64,000 nucleotides of DNA from Microbispora rosea subsp. aerata (GCF_014647835.1 NZ_BMPY01000004.1:62001-126000); one strand, 5' to 3'. Counted from the stretch's first letter, positions 26,176 through 37,054 are shown. Numbers and translations are program-made. Notes: generated by a model from the letters alone, not told the origin.

Positions 26176-26286
26176 TCAGCGCTGGGGTACGCCCCCGTTG
26201 TCCCGGCGGTCGAGAGCCATCTGCAGGGCCGCCGCCGCCTCGTCCTCAGCGTCCTCGGAACGGCCCCAGGGATACATGTCGTACAT
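26176..26286 (-). CDS. 36-codon acidic small protein
   Basis: A short frame with high third-position GC encodes MYDMYPWGRSEDAEDE, an Ala-rich helix, and an ALDRRDNGG tail. Its aromatic start, acidic middle and RDNGG end look like a designed small protein rather than chance. It lies 54 bases before the ROK gene on the same strand, with a GTGAG-type weak ribosome site. No family is recognised. A TCTC/GAGA palindrome lies about 235 bases upstream. Function unknown. Confidence 0.5.
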   Translation of the reverse strand: MYDMYPWGRSEDAEDEAAAALQMALDRRDNGGVPQR

Positions 26287-26666
26287 GGCTGATTCTCACT
26301 TCGACGGAGAGATGCGGAGAGAGGATCCGCCGATCGCGGACCCGGGAGCGCCGGCCACCGGTGCAACGCGGGTCGCGCGTCACGGGCGAGCCGAAGGCCG
26401 GTGGCGTCGCGCTCCGCGACGGGCCGGCCTGCCCTGATCAGGCCCCGTCGCGGCAGGTTGAAGCGCGGGGCGCCTCGTCATCGCAAGAGTACCCCACAAT
26501 CTCGTAGGACGACCTAGTATCTCACTTCGTGAGACGCTGTCCGCCTTACGGGACGCACACCACGGCGTGAAAGCACAGGACCGGAAACGCGCGCCGGAGA
26601 ACGGGCGACGGCACGCGGACGTCGCCCGGGAGACGACGCGGGCAGGAGCACACGAGACGGAAAAGC
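26287..26666. other. gene-free stretch with a palindrome, upstream of the small acidic ORF
   Basis: About 380 bases. It holds TCTCAC-TTC-GTGAGA (26520–26534), which is the same arm type as in the leuC/ndgR and cimA control regions, and beside it an AT-richer promoter-like patch (26490–26520). The 26340–26460 part is GC-rich with several possible stems in a long 5' leader for the small ORF. No other coding region is convincing. Confidence 0.45.
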
Positions 26667-26700
26667 GGAACGGCCCGGCGCGCGGGCGCCGGGCCGTTCC
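26667..26700 (-). terminator. terminator after serA
   Basis: A perfect GGAACGGCCCGGCGC-GCGG-GCGCCGGGCCGTTCC hairpin lies 21 bases beyond the serA stop in its transcription direction, followed by a short GCTTTTCCG T-stretch. Confidence 0.85.
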
Positions 26701-26721
26701 CTTCGCGCGGATGCCGGGGTG

Positions 26722-28311
26722 TCAGTCCTCCAGGTCGACCGTACGGCCGCTGTCGGCGCCGATCTCCCCCGCGATCTGCTCGACGACGTCGGCCGGGATC
26801 GCGGTGTCGACGGTCAGCGCGATGAGCGCCTTGCCGCCCTTCTCGTCCCGGGAGACCTGCATGGAGGCGATGTTCACGTTGTGCTCGCCGAGCAGGCGGC
26901 CGACGATGCCGACGATGCCGGGGCGGTCGGTGTAGGTGAAGAACGCCAGGTGCTCGGTCGGCTCGATCTCCATGGCGTAGCCGTTGACCTCGACGATCTT
27001 CGTGATCTGCCGGGGGCCGGACAGGGTGCCGGAGACCGACACCGTACGGCCGTCGGCGAGCACGCCGCGGACGGTGATGACGTTGCGCCAGTCCGGGCTC
27101 TCCGCGCTGGTGCTCAGCTCGACCACCACGCCGCGGTCCTTGGCCAGCAGCGGCGCGTTGACGTAGGTCACCGCGTCCTCGACGACATCCGTGAAGACGC
27201 CCTTGAGCGCGGCCAGCTCCAGAACGCGGACGTCCAGCGCGGAGATCTCGCCGCGGACCTCGACGACCAGGCGGGTGGCCACCTCGCCCGCGAGCGCGGT
27301 GAAGATGCGGCCCAGCTTCTCGGTGAGCGGCAGGCCCGGCTTGACGTCCTCGGCGACCGCGCCGCCCTGGACGTTCACCGCGTCGGGCACGAACTCGCCG
27401 GCGAGCGCCAGCTTGACGCTGCGCGCGACCTGCGTGCCGGCCTTCTCCTGGGCCTCGTGGGTGGAGGCGCCCAGGTGCGGCGTCACCGTGACCTGGTCGA
27501 GCTCGAACAGCGGGCTGTCGGTGCAGGGCTCCTTGGCGAAGACGTCGATGCCCGCACCCGCGACGCGGCCCTCCTTGAGCGCGGAGTAGAGAGCGTTCTC
27601 GTCGATGATCCCGCCACGCGCGACGTTGATCAGGCGGACGGTCGGCTTCACCATGTGCAGCTCGCGGTCGCCGATGAGACCGATCGTCTCCTTCGACTTC
27701 GGCAGGTGGACCGTGATGAAGTCGGACTGCTGGAGCAGCTCCTCCAGCGACACCAGCCGCACGCCCATCGCCGCCGCGCGGGCGGGCTGCAGGTAGGGGT
27801 CGTAGGCGATCAGCTCCACGCCGAACGGCTGCAGGCGCTGCGCGACGAGCTGACCAATCTTGCCGAGGCCGAGGATGCCGACGACCTTCTGGTCGAGCTC
27901 GACGCCGGTGTACTTCGAGCGCTTCCACTCGCCGCCCTTGAGCGCGGCGTGCGCCTGCGCGACGTTGCGGGCGCTGGCGAGGATCAGCGCGACCGTGTGC
28001 TCGGCGGCGCTTGTGATGTTCGAGGTCGGGGCGTTGACGACCATGACGCCGGCCTTGGTCGCGGCCTCGACGTCGACGTTGTCCAGGCCGACGCCCGCGC
28101 GGGCGACCACGCGCAGCTTGGGCGCCGCCGCGATGGCCTCCGCGTCCACCTGGGTGGCGCTGCGAACGATCAGGGCGTCCACGTCCGCGAGGGCGGGCAG
28201 CAGCTGCGACCGGTCGGCGCCATCGGTGTGCCGGACCTCGAAATCCGCGCCGAGCACGGCGAGGCCCGCTTCGGAGAGCTCTTCTGCGACAAGTACGACG
28301 GGCTTGTTCAC
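26722..28311 (-). CDS. serA: D-3-phosphoglycerate dehydrogenase
   Basis: A 529-residue enzyme that starts serine synthesis. It has the NAD fold (VGILGLGKIGQLVAQRL, about residues 140–156), the RG and HLGAST catalytic segments, an intervening domain (about 310–450) and a C-terminal ACT domain (HLAFFTYTDRPGIVGIVGRL). It is the long type known from mycobacteria and Streptomyces. I chose the GTG giving MNKPVVLVAEE because the longer frame is Arg-rich and unlike the family. It is usually inhibited by serine through the ACT domain. It has its own terminator. Confidence 0.95.
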   Translation of the reverse strand: MNKPVVLVAEELSEAGLAVLGADFEVRHTDGADRSQLLPALADVDALIVRSATQVDAEAIAAAPKLRVVARAGVGLDNVDVEAATKAGVMVVNAPTSNITSAAEHTVALILASARNVAQAHAALKGGEWKRSKYTGVELDQKVVGILGLGKIGQLVAQRLQPFGVELIAYDPYLQPARAAAMGVRLVSLEELLQQSDFITVHLPKSKETIGLIGDRELHMVKPTVRLINVARGGIIDENALYSALKEGRVAGAGIDVFAKEPCTDSPLFELDQVTVTPHLGASTHEAQEKAGTQVARSVKLALAGEFVPDAVNVQGGAVAEDVKPGLPLTEKLGRIFTALAGEVATRLVVEVRGEISALDVRVLELAALKGVFTDVVEDAVTYVNAPLLAKDRGVVVELSTSAESPDWRNVITVRGVLADGRTVSVSGTLSGPRQITKIVEVNGYAMEIEPTEHLAFFTYTDRPGIVGIVGRLLGEHNVNIASMQVSRDEKGGKALIALTVDTAIPADVVEQIAGEIGADSGRTVDLED

Positions 28312-28670
28312 TGGGTGAGTCCTTCGTGAAGTGCGACAGCGCGGACGACGTGAGTCTACCGATGCCTTGTGAAAGCTCTCACGAGCGGCCCGGAATACGA
28401 GACGCCCAAGGTCACGGAGGCGTCGCGACGGCACGACGACCCGGTCTCAGATCGAGTGCCGCATTCCTGCCCTTGTGTACGCAATCTCCGCTGTGGTACC
28501 GGGACGTCCACCGGCGGGAGTCGCGAGTCACGCTCATGTACGGGCCCAGTCGGTCCGATGTACCCCGCCGGGGCATGATCCATACGGACTGCTGCCCATC
28601 TCGGTATTGATCGCACCTAATCTTCGGGATTAGCCTGATTCGCCATGGTCCAGTCCCTATCGTTCAGGCT
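28312..28670. other. gene-free stretch between serA and the SseB-like gene
   Basis: About 360 bases with no convincing gene. It must contain the serA promoter and that of the downstream plus-strand gene, whose start is preceded by TATCGT at 7 bases (leaderless type). A small CTAATC-TTCGG-GATTAG hairpin is at 28617–28633. Several TCTC/GAGA half-sites occur (for example AGCTCTCACGAG near 28375). Confidence 0.4.
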
Positions 28671-29549
28671 ATGAGCATCGGGAACCCCTCACTGGGCGAC
28701 GTTCTCGCGCGGCATGGCAGCCCCCGGCAACTCCTGGCGGCCCTAGCGGAATGGGGCGTCCTGGTGGCGGTCCGCCCCGACCGCTCTGTGGTGCTCGGCA
28801 CGACGCAGAACGGCGAACGCGTTCTGCTGGGCTACACGGGACCGGCGACCTACGCCCGGCACCGTGGCAGCCACTCCCTGTCGGCATGCGACGCCGACAC
28901 CATCCTCGACATCCAACGCGTCACGGGCGTGCGTGAGATCGTGATCGACGCGGCCGGTCCCGCGGCGGCCGCCGTGCCGATCGACGACCTGCGGCGCTAT
29001 CTGGAGGAGACCCGCGGCCCCGCTCCCGCGCTGTCGGCCATGGGAACGACCACTCCCACGGCGTACGCGACGGGCGCGATGGCCACGGTGAGCCGCACGC
29101 AGACCACGCGGCCGGCTCCCCCGCCGCCCGCGCCGGCGCCCACGGCGTACTCCGCGGTGCCGCCGCAGCGGATCCCCGCCCCCCGCCAGCATCTGTCGGG
29201 GGCCATGCAGGTGGTGGACCCCGGTTACCGCAGGACGCGCCATCCGATCCTGCCCGCGCTGCGGGTGGCGGTCGCCGAACTGCTGACGGAGTATCCCTAC
29301 GTCCACCACGTGTGGATCTCCGAGTCGCGTACGGCCGCGGGACTGTGGGGAATCATGCTGCACGTCAAGGTGCACACCCACAACGCCGACGACATCGTCA
29401 AGGAGATACACCGGCGGGTGCGCGCCCGGCTGCCGCAGCTGGCGGCCAGCGAGGCCCCGGTGCTCATGGCCCGTGTCGCCGACGCCCACACCGAACGCCG
29501 CCTGATCGAGATCGGCGCGCACGTCGTCTGCCCCGACGTGCGCGACTGA
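28671..29549 (+). CDS. SseB-like protein of unknown function
   Basis: A 292-residue soluble protein. Residues 1–110 resemble the SseB N-terminal domain family (SLGDVLARHGSPRQLLAALAEWGVLVAV, with a beta-rich part after it). A Pro/Ala/Thr linker covers about 120–180. A second compact domain follows (residues 190–290; AVAELLTEYPYVHHVWISE…). SseB-type domains are common in actinobacterial proteins of unknown role. A TATCGT box 7 bases before the ATG points to a leaderless mRNA. The assignment to the family is tentative. Confidence 0.6.
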   Translation: MSIGNPSLGDVLARHGSPRQLLAALAEWGVLVAVRPDRSVVLGTTQNGERVLLGYTGPATYARHRGSHSLSACDADTILDIQRVTGVREIVIDAAGPAAAAVPIDDLRRYLEETRGPAPALSAMGTTTPTAYATGAMATVSRTQTTRPAPPPPAPAPTAYSAVPPQRIPAPRQHLSGAMQVVDPGYRRTRHPILPALRVAVAELLTEYPYVHHVWISESRTAAGLWGIMLHVKVHTHNADDIVKEIHRRVRARLPQLAASEAPVLMARVADAHTERRLIEIGAHVVCPDVRD

Positions 29550-29673
29550 ACGCCCGCATGCCGCCGATCTCCGCCGGGCGCCGTCCGGCGGAGATCGACA
29601 AGACACCGGGCAGCCGCCGAACCGTTGTGTGATAGTCCTTCCGAACGGTCGCTTGCTCGGCTTGAATAGCGCC

Positions 29674-31122
29674 ATGGTCTCCACGGCGGCGTCCCCCTCC
29701 CCGTCGAAGGTCACCCTGGGTGTGCGCCTCGGGTACGCCGTCGGCTCGTTCTGCACGGCCAACTTCTCCACGATCCCCGGGCTGCTGCTGCTCTTCTACA
29801 TGACGAACGTGCTCGCGGTGCCCGCGGCGTTCGCGGGCGTCGTGCTCTTCCTGCCCAAGGCCTGGGACCTGATCGCCAACACCCTGGTCGGCCGGTGGTC
29901 CGACCGCACGGTCTCACGCTGGGGCCCGCGCCGGCCCTGGCTGCTCGCCGGCGCCCTCATCCTGCCGGTCTCGTTCGTCCTCATGTTCGCCGGGCCGCCG
30001 CTCACCGGCGTTCCCGCCGCGCTGTACGTGGGCGTCACCTTCCTGGCCGCCGCGACCGGATACGCCCTCTACGAGGTGCCGTACAAGGCGATGCCGGCGG
30101 AGATGACCACGGACTACCACGAGCGGACCTCGCTGCTGCAGTGGCGCATGGCCCTCATCGCGGTCGGGATCGCGATGAGCGGCATCCTCGCCCCGATGCT
30201 CGCCGGCGAGACGGCCGCCGGCTATCGCACCATGGGCGCCGTCTTCGGCGTGATCCTGCTCGCCGCGATGCTGGCCTCGTTCTTCGGCACGGCCCGCGCG
30301 CCCTTCACCGGGCCGCAGAAGTCCGAGGGGACGCTGCGGGAGCAGCTTTCCGCCGCCCGCACGAGCAGGCAGTTCCTGTGGCTGCTCGGGCTCAGCTCGG
30401 CGCAGACGCTCGGGGCCGGCGTGATGCTCGCCGGGGCGCCCTACTTCGCCGCCTACACGCTCGACGACACCTCCGCCACCACCACGCTCTTCGCGGCGCT
30501 CGTGGGGCCGATGCTGGTCACGATGCCGCTGTGGGTGTGGCTGGCCCGCAAGCTCGACAAGCGCGGCGCGATGATCCTGTCCGGCATGCTGTTCACGGTC
30601 GGCGCGCTGCTGCTCCTCGCGACGCCCGCGTTCGGCGGGCTGTACGCGCACCTGTGCGTGATGATCGTGGGCCTCGGCTACGCGGGCCTGCAACTGCTGC
30701 AGTTCTCCATGCTCGCCGACGTCATCGCGTACGACGGCGTGGTGAGCGGCGAACGCAGGGGCGGGGTCTTCACCGGCCTGTGGACCGCGGTGGAGAACGC
30801 GGTCGCGGCGCTCGGCGCGACCGCGTACGGATGGGTGCTGAGCATGGGAGGCTTCATCTCCTCCGACCCCGAGCACCCGGTGACCCAGCCGGACAGCGCC
30901 CTGGTCGCCGTGGTGATAGGCGTGACCGTGGTGCCCGCGCTGATCACGTTCGCGGGCGTGCTGATGACGCTCAAGTATGACCTGACCGCCGACCGCATCG
31001 CCGCCGCCACCGGCACGGCCGAAACCACGACCGGAACCACGGCGGCCGTCCCCGTCGGCGAGGAGACCGGGCAGGACGGCGGGCGGCCCGACCCCGGCGA
31101 CACGCACCGCGCCGGGAACTGA
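29674..31122 (+). CDS. MFS sugar:cation symporter, GPH type
   Basis: A 482-residue membrane protein with 12 hydrophobic segments. It is of the glycoside–pentoside–hexuronide (MelB-like) branch: the early GYAVGSFCTANFS, the DLIANTLVGRWSDRT loop after helix 2, and a GPRRPWLLAG motif. It probably imports a glycoside or a related solute with H+ or Na+. The C-terminal 45 residues are a Thr/Gly-rich soluble tail. I start at the ATG giving MVSTAASPSPSK. No sugar genes adjoin it. Confidence 0.85.
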   Translation: MVSTAASPSPSKVTLGVRLGYAVGSFCTANFSTIPGLLLLFYMTNVLAVPAAFAGVVLFLPKAWDLIANTLVGRWSDRTVSRWGPRRPWLLAGALILPVSFVLMFAGPPLTGVPAALYVGVTFLAAATGYALYEVPYKAMPAEMTTDYHERTSLLQWRMALIAVGIAMSGILAPMLAGETAAGYRTMGAVFGVILLAAMLASFFGTARAPFTGPQKSEGTLREQLSAARTSRQFLWLLGLSSAQTLGAGVMLAGAPYFAAYTLDDTSATTTLFAALVGPMLVTMPLWVWLARKLDKRGAMILSGMLFTVGALLLLATPAFGGLYAHLCVMIVGLGYAGLQLLQFSMLADVIAYDGVVSGERRGGVFTGLWTAVENAVAALGATAYGWVLSMGGFISSDPEHPVTQPDSALVAVVIGVTVVPALITFAGVLMTLKYDLTADRIAAATGTAETTTGTTAAVPVGEETGQDGGRPDPGDTHRAGN

Positions 31123-31749
31123 CCTGACCGCGCGGTCCGCCGGATCGCCACACCGGTCGACCGGGCGGTATGCGGGCGGGCGGCTCTCTCGGCGCGATGG
31201 AACGCCACGGCCGGCCGGCGGTTCGCACCGGCCGGGACGTGCCGCTGAAGCCCGGGCGGCGGATGAGCGGCACCCGCACGGCGAAGCCATGCCATCCCAG
31301 TGCGATCTCGGCAAACCCCCCGTTGAGCGCGGGACAGCTCGATCGGGCGAGTGCGATCGCAGCGCCGGCGCGCGACGGCTGAGGCTCATCTGAAGGCCGG
31401 CCGCCGGCGTCGCCCGCGGGGCGCTCACCCCGCTCTGCCGCGGACGCCGGACCGGCCCTTGGAGCAGGCGTTCGCCGTACGCAGCGGGAGGCCCCGGGGT
31501 GGTTTCGGCGCCGGGCTCGGCCGGGCTCGGGAGGGACCGGAACGACCTTAAGCGCGCTTCAAGGCGGCGGCTTCGCCGATCATGCCCATGACCTGCGGAT
31601 TGTCTCCCATCGACGGGCGATTTCGGGCTAAAGGAGTCTTAAGAGAAGGTAGATACTTTAGCCTTTGGACCGATTTATCCCCACATGTCGGGTCGTAGCG
31701 CACCATAATGGCGACTTCCCCAGCGTCTAACCCCCACTGGAGGAAGATC
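31123..31749. other. gene-free stretch before the CAP-domain protein
   Basis: About 630 bases. The first 400 are GC-rich without a credible gene. From 31560 to 31700 the sequence is clearly AT-richer (for example AAAGGAGTCTTAAGAGAAGG, then TAGATACTTTAGCC) and looks like a regulatory/promoter zone for the CAP gene. A short minus-strand frame at 31548–31703 runs through this zone but is not convincing. Confidence 0.4.
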
Positions 31750-32673
31750 GTGAATAGAGCGCTCGGAGCGGTCCTGTGCCTCGGAAGCCTCGCGGCCGTC
31801 GGCATGGCGGCCGGTCCCGCTCAGGCCGAGGCTCAGCACGGGAGCTGCCGGGTCGCCGCCGCCAAGCCCCACGTCGACCTGGACGGCAAGATCCGCGCCG
31901 CGGGTTCGCGGGCCGGCTGCACCGACGCCGCCCGGTTCCGGGTCCGGATCGTGAACAGCAGGCCGGGCCCCGACCGCGTGGTCAAGAGCGGCTCCAAGGT
32001 GGTCAGGAACGCGCGCGTCGTGGTCGCCCTGCCCTGCGTGGACGGCGCCTACTACAGCGTCGTCACCGACTACCGCGGCCACGTGTCGCGCTCGAAGCCG
32101 GTGCGCCTCGACTGCGACGTCCCCACCCCGATCACCTCGCCCACCTCCTCCCCACGGCCCTCCGCCGCCCCCACGGCGCCTCCCACCGCCGTCCCCTCCG
32201 CGAGCCCCTCCGCGAAACCGTCCGCGAAGCCGTCCGCGGGCGTCCCCGCCCCCACCACCCCCGGCACCGCCCCCACGAACGGCTCTGAGGTGGGCACCGC
32301 CATCGAGAACGAGGTCGTGCGCCTCACCAACGTCGAGCGGGCCAAGGCCGGCTGCGCCCCGCTGAAGCACGACGCGCGGCTGCGCGCGGCCGCGTACGCC
32401 CACTCGGCCGACATGTCCGCCAAGAACTACTTCGACCACACGTCCAAGGACGGCCGCTCCTTCGCCGACCGCATCACGGCCGCCGGCTACCGCTGGCGGG
32501 CGGCGGCGGAGAACATCGCCAAGGGCTACAGCACGGCCCAGGCGGTGGTGCAGGGCTGGATGAACAGCCCCGGGCACCGGCAGAACATCCTCAACTGCTC
32601 CTACACCGACATCGGGGTCGGGTACGTCGCCGCGGGCGGCCCGTACTGGACCCAGGACTTCGGCCGGCAGTAG
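31750..32673 (+). CDS. secreted CAP-domain (SCP-like) protein
   Basis: A 307-residue exported protein. A signal peptide ends near AQA (residue 27). Residues about 30–125 form a beta-rich domain with four cysteines. A Pro/Ser/Thr/Lys linker (PSAKPSAKPSAG) covers about 125–175. The C-terminal CAP domain (about 185–307) carries YAHSADMSAKNYFDHTS, ENIAKGY and WMNSPGHRQNILN. CAP proteins bind lipids or act as proteases or wall-active factors. The GTG at 31750 has GGAGGA 6 bases upstream, which decides the start. Confidence 0.88.
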   Translation: MNRALGAVLCLGSLAAVGMAAGPAQAEAQHGSCRVAAAKPHVDLDGKIRAAGSRAGCTDAARFRVRIVNSRPGPDRVVKSGSKVVRNARVVVALPCVDGAYYSVVTDYRGHVSRSKPVRLDCDVPTPITSPTSSPRPSAAPTAPPTAVPSASPSAKPSAKPSAGVPAPTTPGTAPTNGSEVGTAIENEVVRLTNVERAKAGCAPLKHDARLRAAAYAHSADMSAKNYFDHTSKDGRSFADRITAAGYRWRAAAENIAKGYSTAQAVVQGWMNSPGHRQNILNCSYTDIGVGYVAAGGPYWTQDFGRQ

Positions 32674-32692
32674 GCCACACCGGGTTGTGCGG

Positions 32693-32724
32693 GAGCGGGG
32701 ACGCCACGCCCGGCGTCCCCGCTC
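32693..32724 (+). terminator. terminator after the CAP-domain gene
   Basis: GAGCGGGGACGCC-ACGCCC-GGCGTCCCCGCTC is a perfect 13-base-pair stem 20 bases past the stop. No U-tract. Confidence 0.75.
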
Positions 32725-32794
32725 TCACCCGTGATCGGAGGCGAAAACGGCGGTCTTCTGGACACCTCGGACCACTGCGGCGGATACTCCTTTC

Positions 32795-33328
32795 ATGAGC
32801 TCTCCCCCGGTTCGCGCCTCGGACGGGGACCGCGAGCGCGCGCTGAGCGAGCTTCGCGACCGGGCCGCCGAAGGACATCTGTCCATGGAGACCTTCGTCG
32901 GCCGGGTGGACCTGGCGCTCCGCGCTCGCAACCGCAGCGAGCTGGACGAGTTGGTCGCGGACCTCCCGCACCGTGGGCGCTGGCGCAGAAGGATCACCGA
33001 TGCCGTGGCGTCCATCTCGGAGCTGAGCAGCCGGATCGAGTCCGCCTGGCGGCGTCCGCGGCTGCCCAGGCTCGCCCTGCCCACCGACGGCCGGACCCGC
33101 TACCTGGTCGGCCGCGGCTCCTCGTGCGATCTCGTCCTCGCCGATCTGACCGTCTCACGGGTCCACGCCGAGCTGCGGCGGGAGCAGGACTCCTGGCTGC
33201 TCGTCGACCTCGGGTCGATGAACGGCACCCGGCTGAACGGCTGGCGGCTGGTCGGCCCGGCGTCCGTGCGGGCCGGCGACGAGGTGGCCTTCGGCGACTG
33301 CGTGTTCCTGGTCTCGATCCAGACCTGA
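32795..33328 (+). CDS. DUF1707–FHA domain protein
   Basis: A 177-residue cytoplasmic protein. Residues about 5–55 are a DUF1707 domain (ASDGDRERALSELRDRAAEG, then GHLSMETFVGRVDLALRA), common in actinobacteria near membrane or signalling proteins. Residues about 100–177 are a forkhead-associated domain with YLVGRGSSCDLVLADLTVSR and DLGSMNGTRLNG. FHA domains bind phosphothreonine, so it is probably a reader in a Ser/Thr kinase pathway. A GATACT box close to the ATG suggests a leaderless start. Confidence 0.88.
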   Translation: MSSPPVRASDGDRERALSELRDRAAEGHLSMETFVGRVDLALRARNRSELDELVADLPHRGRWRRRITDAVASISELSSRIESAWRRPRLPRLALPTDGRTRYLVGRGSSCDLVLADLTVSRVHAELRREQDSWLLVDLGSMNGTRLNGWRLVGPASVRAGDEVAFGDCVFLVSIQT

Positions 33329-33333
33329 TCCCG

Positions 33334-33353
33334 GCCGTACGCCCGCGTACGGC
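33334..33353 (+). terminator. hairpin after the FHA gene
   Basis: GCCGTACGC-CC-GCGTACGGC is a tight 9-base-pair stem six bases after the stop of the FHA gene. Confidence 0.5.
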
Positions 33354-33392
33354 GGGACGGCCGTGGCGCGCGCGGAGCCGGGGAAACGCGAC

Positions 33393-33434
33393 GCGGCGCC
33401 GCTCCCCACCCTGCCCGGTGGGGCGCGACGCCGC
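33393..33434 (-). terminator. terminator after ilvC
   Basis: A long imperfect stem (GCGGCG…CCCCACC-loop-GGTGGGG…CGCCGC) lies 24 bases beyond the ilvC stop and should end the ilvBNC transcript. Confidence 0.65.
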
Positions 33435-33457
33435 GGTCACTCGAGCGTTCGCGGGCG

Positions 33458-35031
<1,574 letters not shown>

Positions 35032-35074
35032 GCCATCTCCTCGCGCTGCTGGTCGTTGTCGCTCCGGGCCGGGC

Positions 35075-36820
35075 TCACTCTCCGCCCTCCCAGTTCGGCG
35101 CCATGTCCCGGGCGTACTTGATGTCGTCGTTGCTGGTGCCCGCGGCGACCATCGGCCAGACCATGGCGTCCTTGTGGACGACGAAGTCGACCACGACCGG
35201 CACGTCGTTGATCTCCATGGCCTTGCGGATCGTCTCGTCCACGTCCTCGGGACGCTCGCACCGCAGGCCGACACAACCGTACGCCTCGGCGAGCTTCACG
35301 AAGTCCGGAATCCGCTTGACCTGCTGCAGATCGGTGTTGGAGTAACGCTCGTCGTAGAACAGGGTCTGCCACTGGCGGACCATGCCGAGGTTGCCGTTGT
35401 TGATGACGGCCACCTTGATCGGCACACCCTCGATCGCGCAGGTCGCCAGCTCCTGGTTGGTCATCTGGAAGCAGCCGTCGCCGTCGATGGCCCAGACCAC
35501 GGTGTCCGGGCGCCCCATCTTCGCGCCCATCGCGGCCGGGACGGCGAAGCCCATCGTGCCCGCGCCGCCGGAGTTGATGAACGTGCCCGGCTTTTCGTAC
35601 TTGATGAACTGCGCGGCCCACATCTGGTGCTGGCCGACGCCCGCGACATAGATCGCGTCGGGGCCGACGAGCGCGCTGAGCCGCTCGATGACGTACTGCG
35701 GGGCCAGCGAGCCGTCGTCGAACTCCTCGTACCCCAGCGGGTAGGTCTCCTTGTAGCCGTTGAGGACGCGCCACCACGCGGTGTAGTCGCCCTTGCGGCC
35801 TTCGGCCTGCTCGTTGCGCACCGCCGTGATCAGGTCGCCGATCACCTCGCGGCAGTCGCCCACGATCGGAACGTCGGCGTGGCGGTTCTTGGAGATCTCC
35901 GCCGGGTCGATGTCGGCGTGGATGACCTTGGCGTTCGGGGCGAAGCTGGACAGCTCCCCGGTCACCCGGTCGTCGAACCGGGTGCCCAGCGCGATCAGCA
36001 GGTCCGAGCGCTGCAGGGCGCCGACCGCGGCCACACTGCCGTGCATGCCGGGCATGCCCATGTGCTGGGGGTGGCTGTCGGGGAAGGTGCCCCTGGCCAT
36101 CAGCGTGGTGACCACCGGAATGCCGGTCAGCTCGGCCAGCTCCAGCAGCTCGGCCGAGGCCCGCGCCTTGTGCACGCCGCCGCCCACGTAGAACACCGGC
36201 CGCTTGGCCTCCATCATCAGCCGGGCGGCCTCGCGGATCTGCTTGGAGTGCGGCCGGGTCACCGGGCGGTAGCCGGGCAGCTGCATGACCGGCGGCCAGG
36301 AGAAGGTCGTCGTCGCCTGCAGGGCGTCCTTGGCGATGTCCACCAGGACCGGCCCGGGGCGGCCGGTGCCGGCGATGTGGAACGCCTCGGCGATGGTCCG
36401 CGGGATGTCCTCGGCCTTGGTCACCAGGAAGTTGTGCTTGGTGATCGGCATCGTGATGCCGGAGATGTCCGCCTCCTGGAAGGCGTCGGTCCCGATCAGC
36501 GGCGTGGCGACCTGGCCGGTTATGGCGACGATCGGCACCGAGTCCATGTACGCGTCGGCGATGGGGGTGACCAGGTTGGTCGCGCCCGGGCCGCTGGTGG
36601 CCATGCAGACCCCGACCTTGCCGGTCGCCTGCGCGTACCCCTCGGCCGCGTGGCCGGCGCCCTGCTCGTGCCGTACAAGCACGTGCCGGACCTTGGTCGA
36701 GTCGTAGAGGGGATCGTAAGCGGGGAGAATGGCCCCGCCAGGAATCCCGAACACCGTGTCGACCCCGACCTGCTCCAGCGCCCGCACGAGGGCCTGGGCA
36801 CCTGTCATTTTCTCGGTCAT
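35075..36820 (-). CDS. ilvB: acetolactate synthase large subunit
   Basis: A 581-residue ThDP enzyme that forms acetolactate and acetohydroxybutyrate. [12 protein letters not shown], the conserved Glu in [14 protein letters not shown], and the ThDP motif [14 protein letters not shown]…NNGNLGMV are present. The ATG at 36820 has AAGGA upstream. An alternative longer start would read through the attenuator. It heads the ilvBNC operon, and the leader upstream holds a Leu/Ile/Val-rich peptide and a terminator. Confidence 0.96.
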   Translation of the reverse strand: MTEKMTGAQALVRALEQVGVDTVFGIPGGAILPAYDPLYDSTKVRHVLVRHEQGAGHAAEGYAQATGKVGVCMATSGPGATNLVTPIADAYMDSVPIVAITGQVATPLIGTDAFQEADISGITMPITKHNFLVTKAEDIPRTIAEAFHIAGTGRPGPVLVDIAKDALQATTTFSWPPVMQLPGYRPVTRPHSKQIREAARLMMEAKRPVFYVGGGVHKARASAELLELAELTGIPVVTTLMARGTFPDSHPQHMGMPGMHGSVAAVGALQRSDLLIALGTRFDDRVTGELSSFAPNAKVIHADIDPAEISKNRHADVPIVGDCREVIGDLITAVRNEQAEGRKGDYTAWWRVLNGYKETYPLGYEEFDDGSLAPQYVIERLSALVGPDAIYVAGVGQHQMWAAQFIKYEKPGTFINSGGAGTMGFAVPAAMGAKMGRPDTVVWAIDGDGCFQMTNQELATCAIEGVPIKVAVINNGNLGMVRQWQTLFYDERYSNTDLQQVKRIPDFVKLAEAYGCVGLRCERPEDVDETIRKAMEINDVPVVVDFVVHKDAMVWPMVAAGTSNDDIKYARDMAPNWEGGE

Positions 36821-36880
36821 CGGCTCGTTCCTTGTGGCTGAGCTTGCTGTGGCTGGGCTGCTAGGCGTGACTCCTGGCAT

Positions 36881-36914
36881 AAAAAATGCCCCATCCGCCG
36901 GGCGGAGCTGGGGC
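36881..36914 (-). terminator. ilvB attenuator terminator
   Basis: On the minus strand GCCCCAGCTCCGCC-CGGCGGATGGGGC is followed by ATTTTTT, 61 bases before the ilvB start. It lies in the leader and not at a gene end. Its 5' arm overlaps CCTGCG…GCCCC, which can instead pair with CGCAGG in the leader coding region (36949–36954). Confidence 0.8.
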
Positions 36915-36931
36915 GCGCGCAGGACCGAGTG

Positions 36932-36957
36932 CTTCGTCAGGCTGCGCGCCTGCGAAG
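36932..36957 (-). promoter_or_regulatory. leader pause hairpin of ilvB
   Basis: CTTCGCAGG and CCTGACGAAG on the minus strand form a stem that covers the end of the leader peptide coding region. It corresponds to the 1:2 hairpin in a classical attenuator. It competes with the CGCAGG/CCTGCG pairing. Confidence 0.6.
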
Positions 36958-36984
36958 TACTACGAGAATCCCACCGCTATGCAT
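36937..36984 (-). CDS. leader peptide of ilvB (15 codons)
   Basis: The frame [15 protein letters not shown]-stop lies directly before the hairpins. Ile, Leu, Val, Val and Leu are consecutive (codons 6–10), so all three end products could be sensed. It has the same layout as the cimA leader, including an Arg-Arg…Ala tail covering the second stem. The role is inferred from the arrangement. Similar ilvB attenuators have been predicted in actinobacteria. Confidence 0.78.
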   Translation of the reverse strand: MHSGGILVVLRRRAA

Positions 36985-37034
36985 GGCTACACCATGTCCC
37001 ACGGAGCACCCCCGCGTCAAATCATCTGGGACGC

Positions 37035-37054
37035 CCGTCTCGCCATCCAAGACG
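37035..37054. promoter_or_regulatory. operator-like element upstream of ilvB
   Basis: On the minus strand ATGGCGAGACGG is identical over 12 bases to the second ndgR/leuC repeat, and the local arms CGTCT-N9-AGACG form a dyad. It lies about 50 bases before the leader peptide. It may be a further site of the same regulator. Confidence 0.45.

Noticed and set aside
31548-31703. Short minus-strand ORF before the CAP gene
   Set aside because: It lies in an AT-richer promoter-like zone and has no ribosome site. It could be revived by a homologue search.
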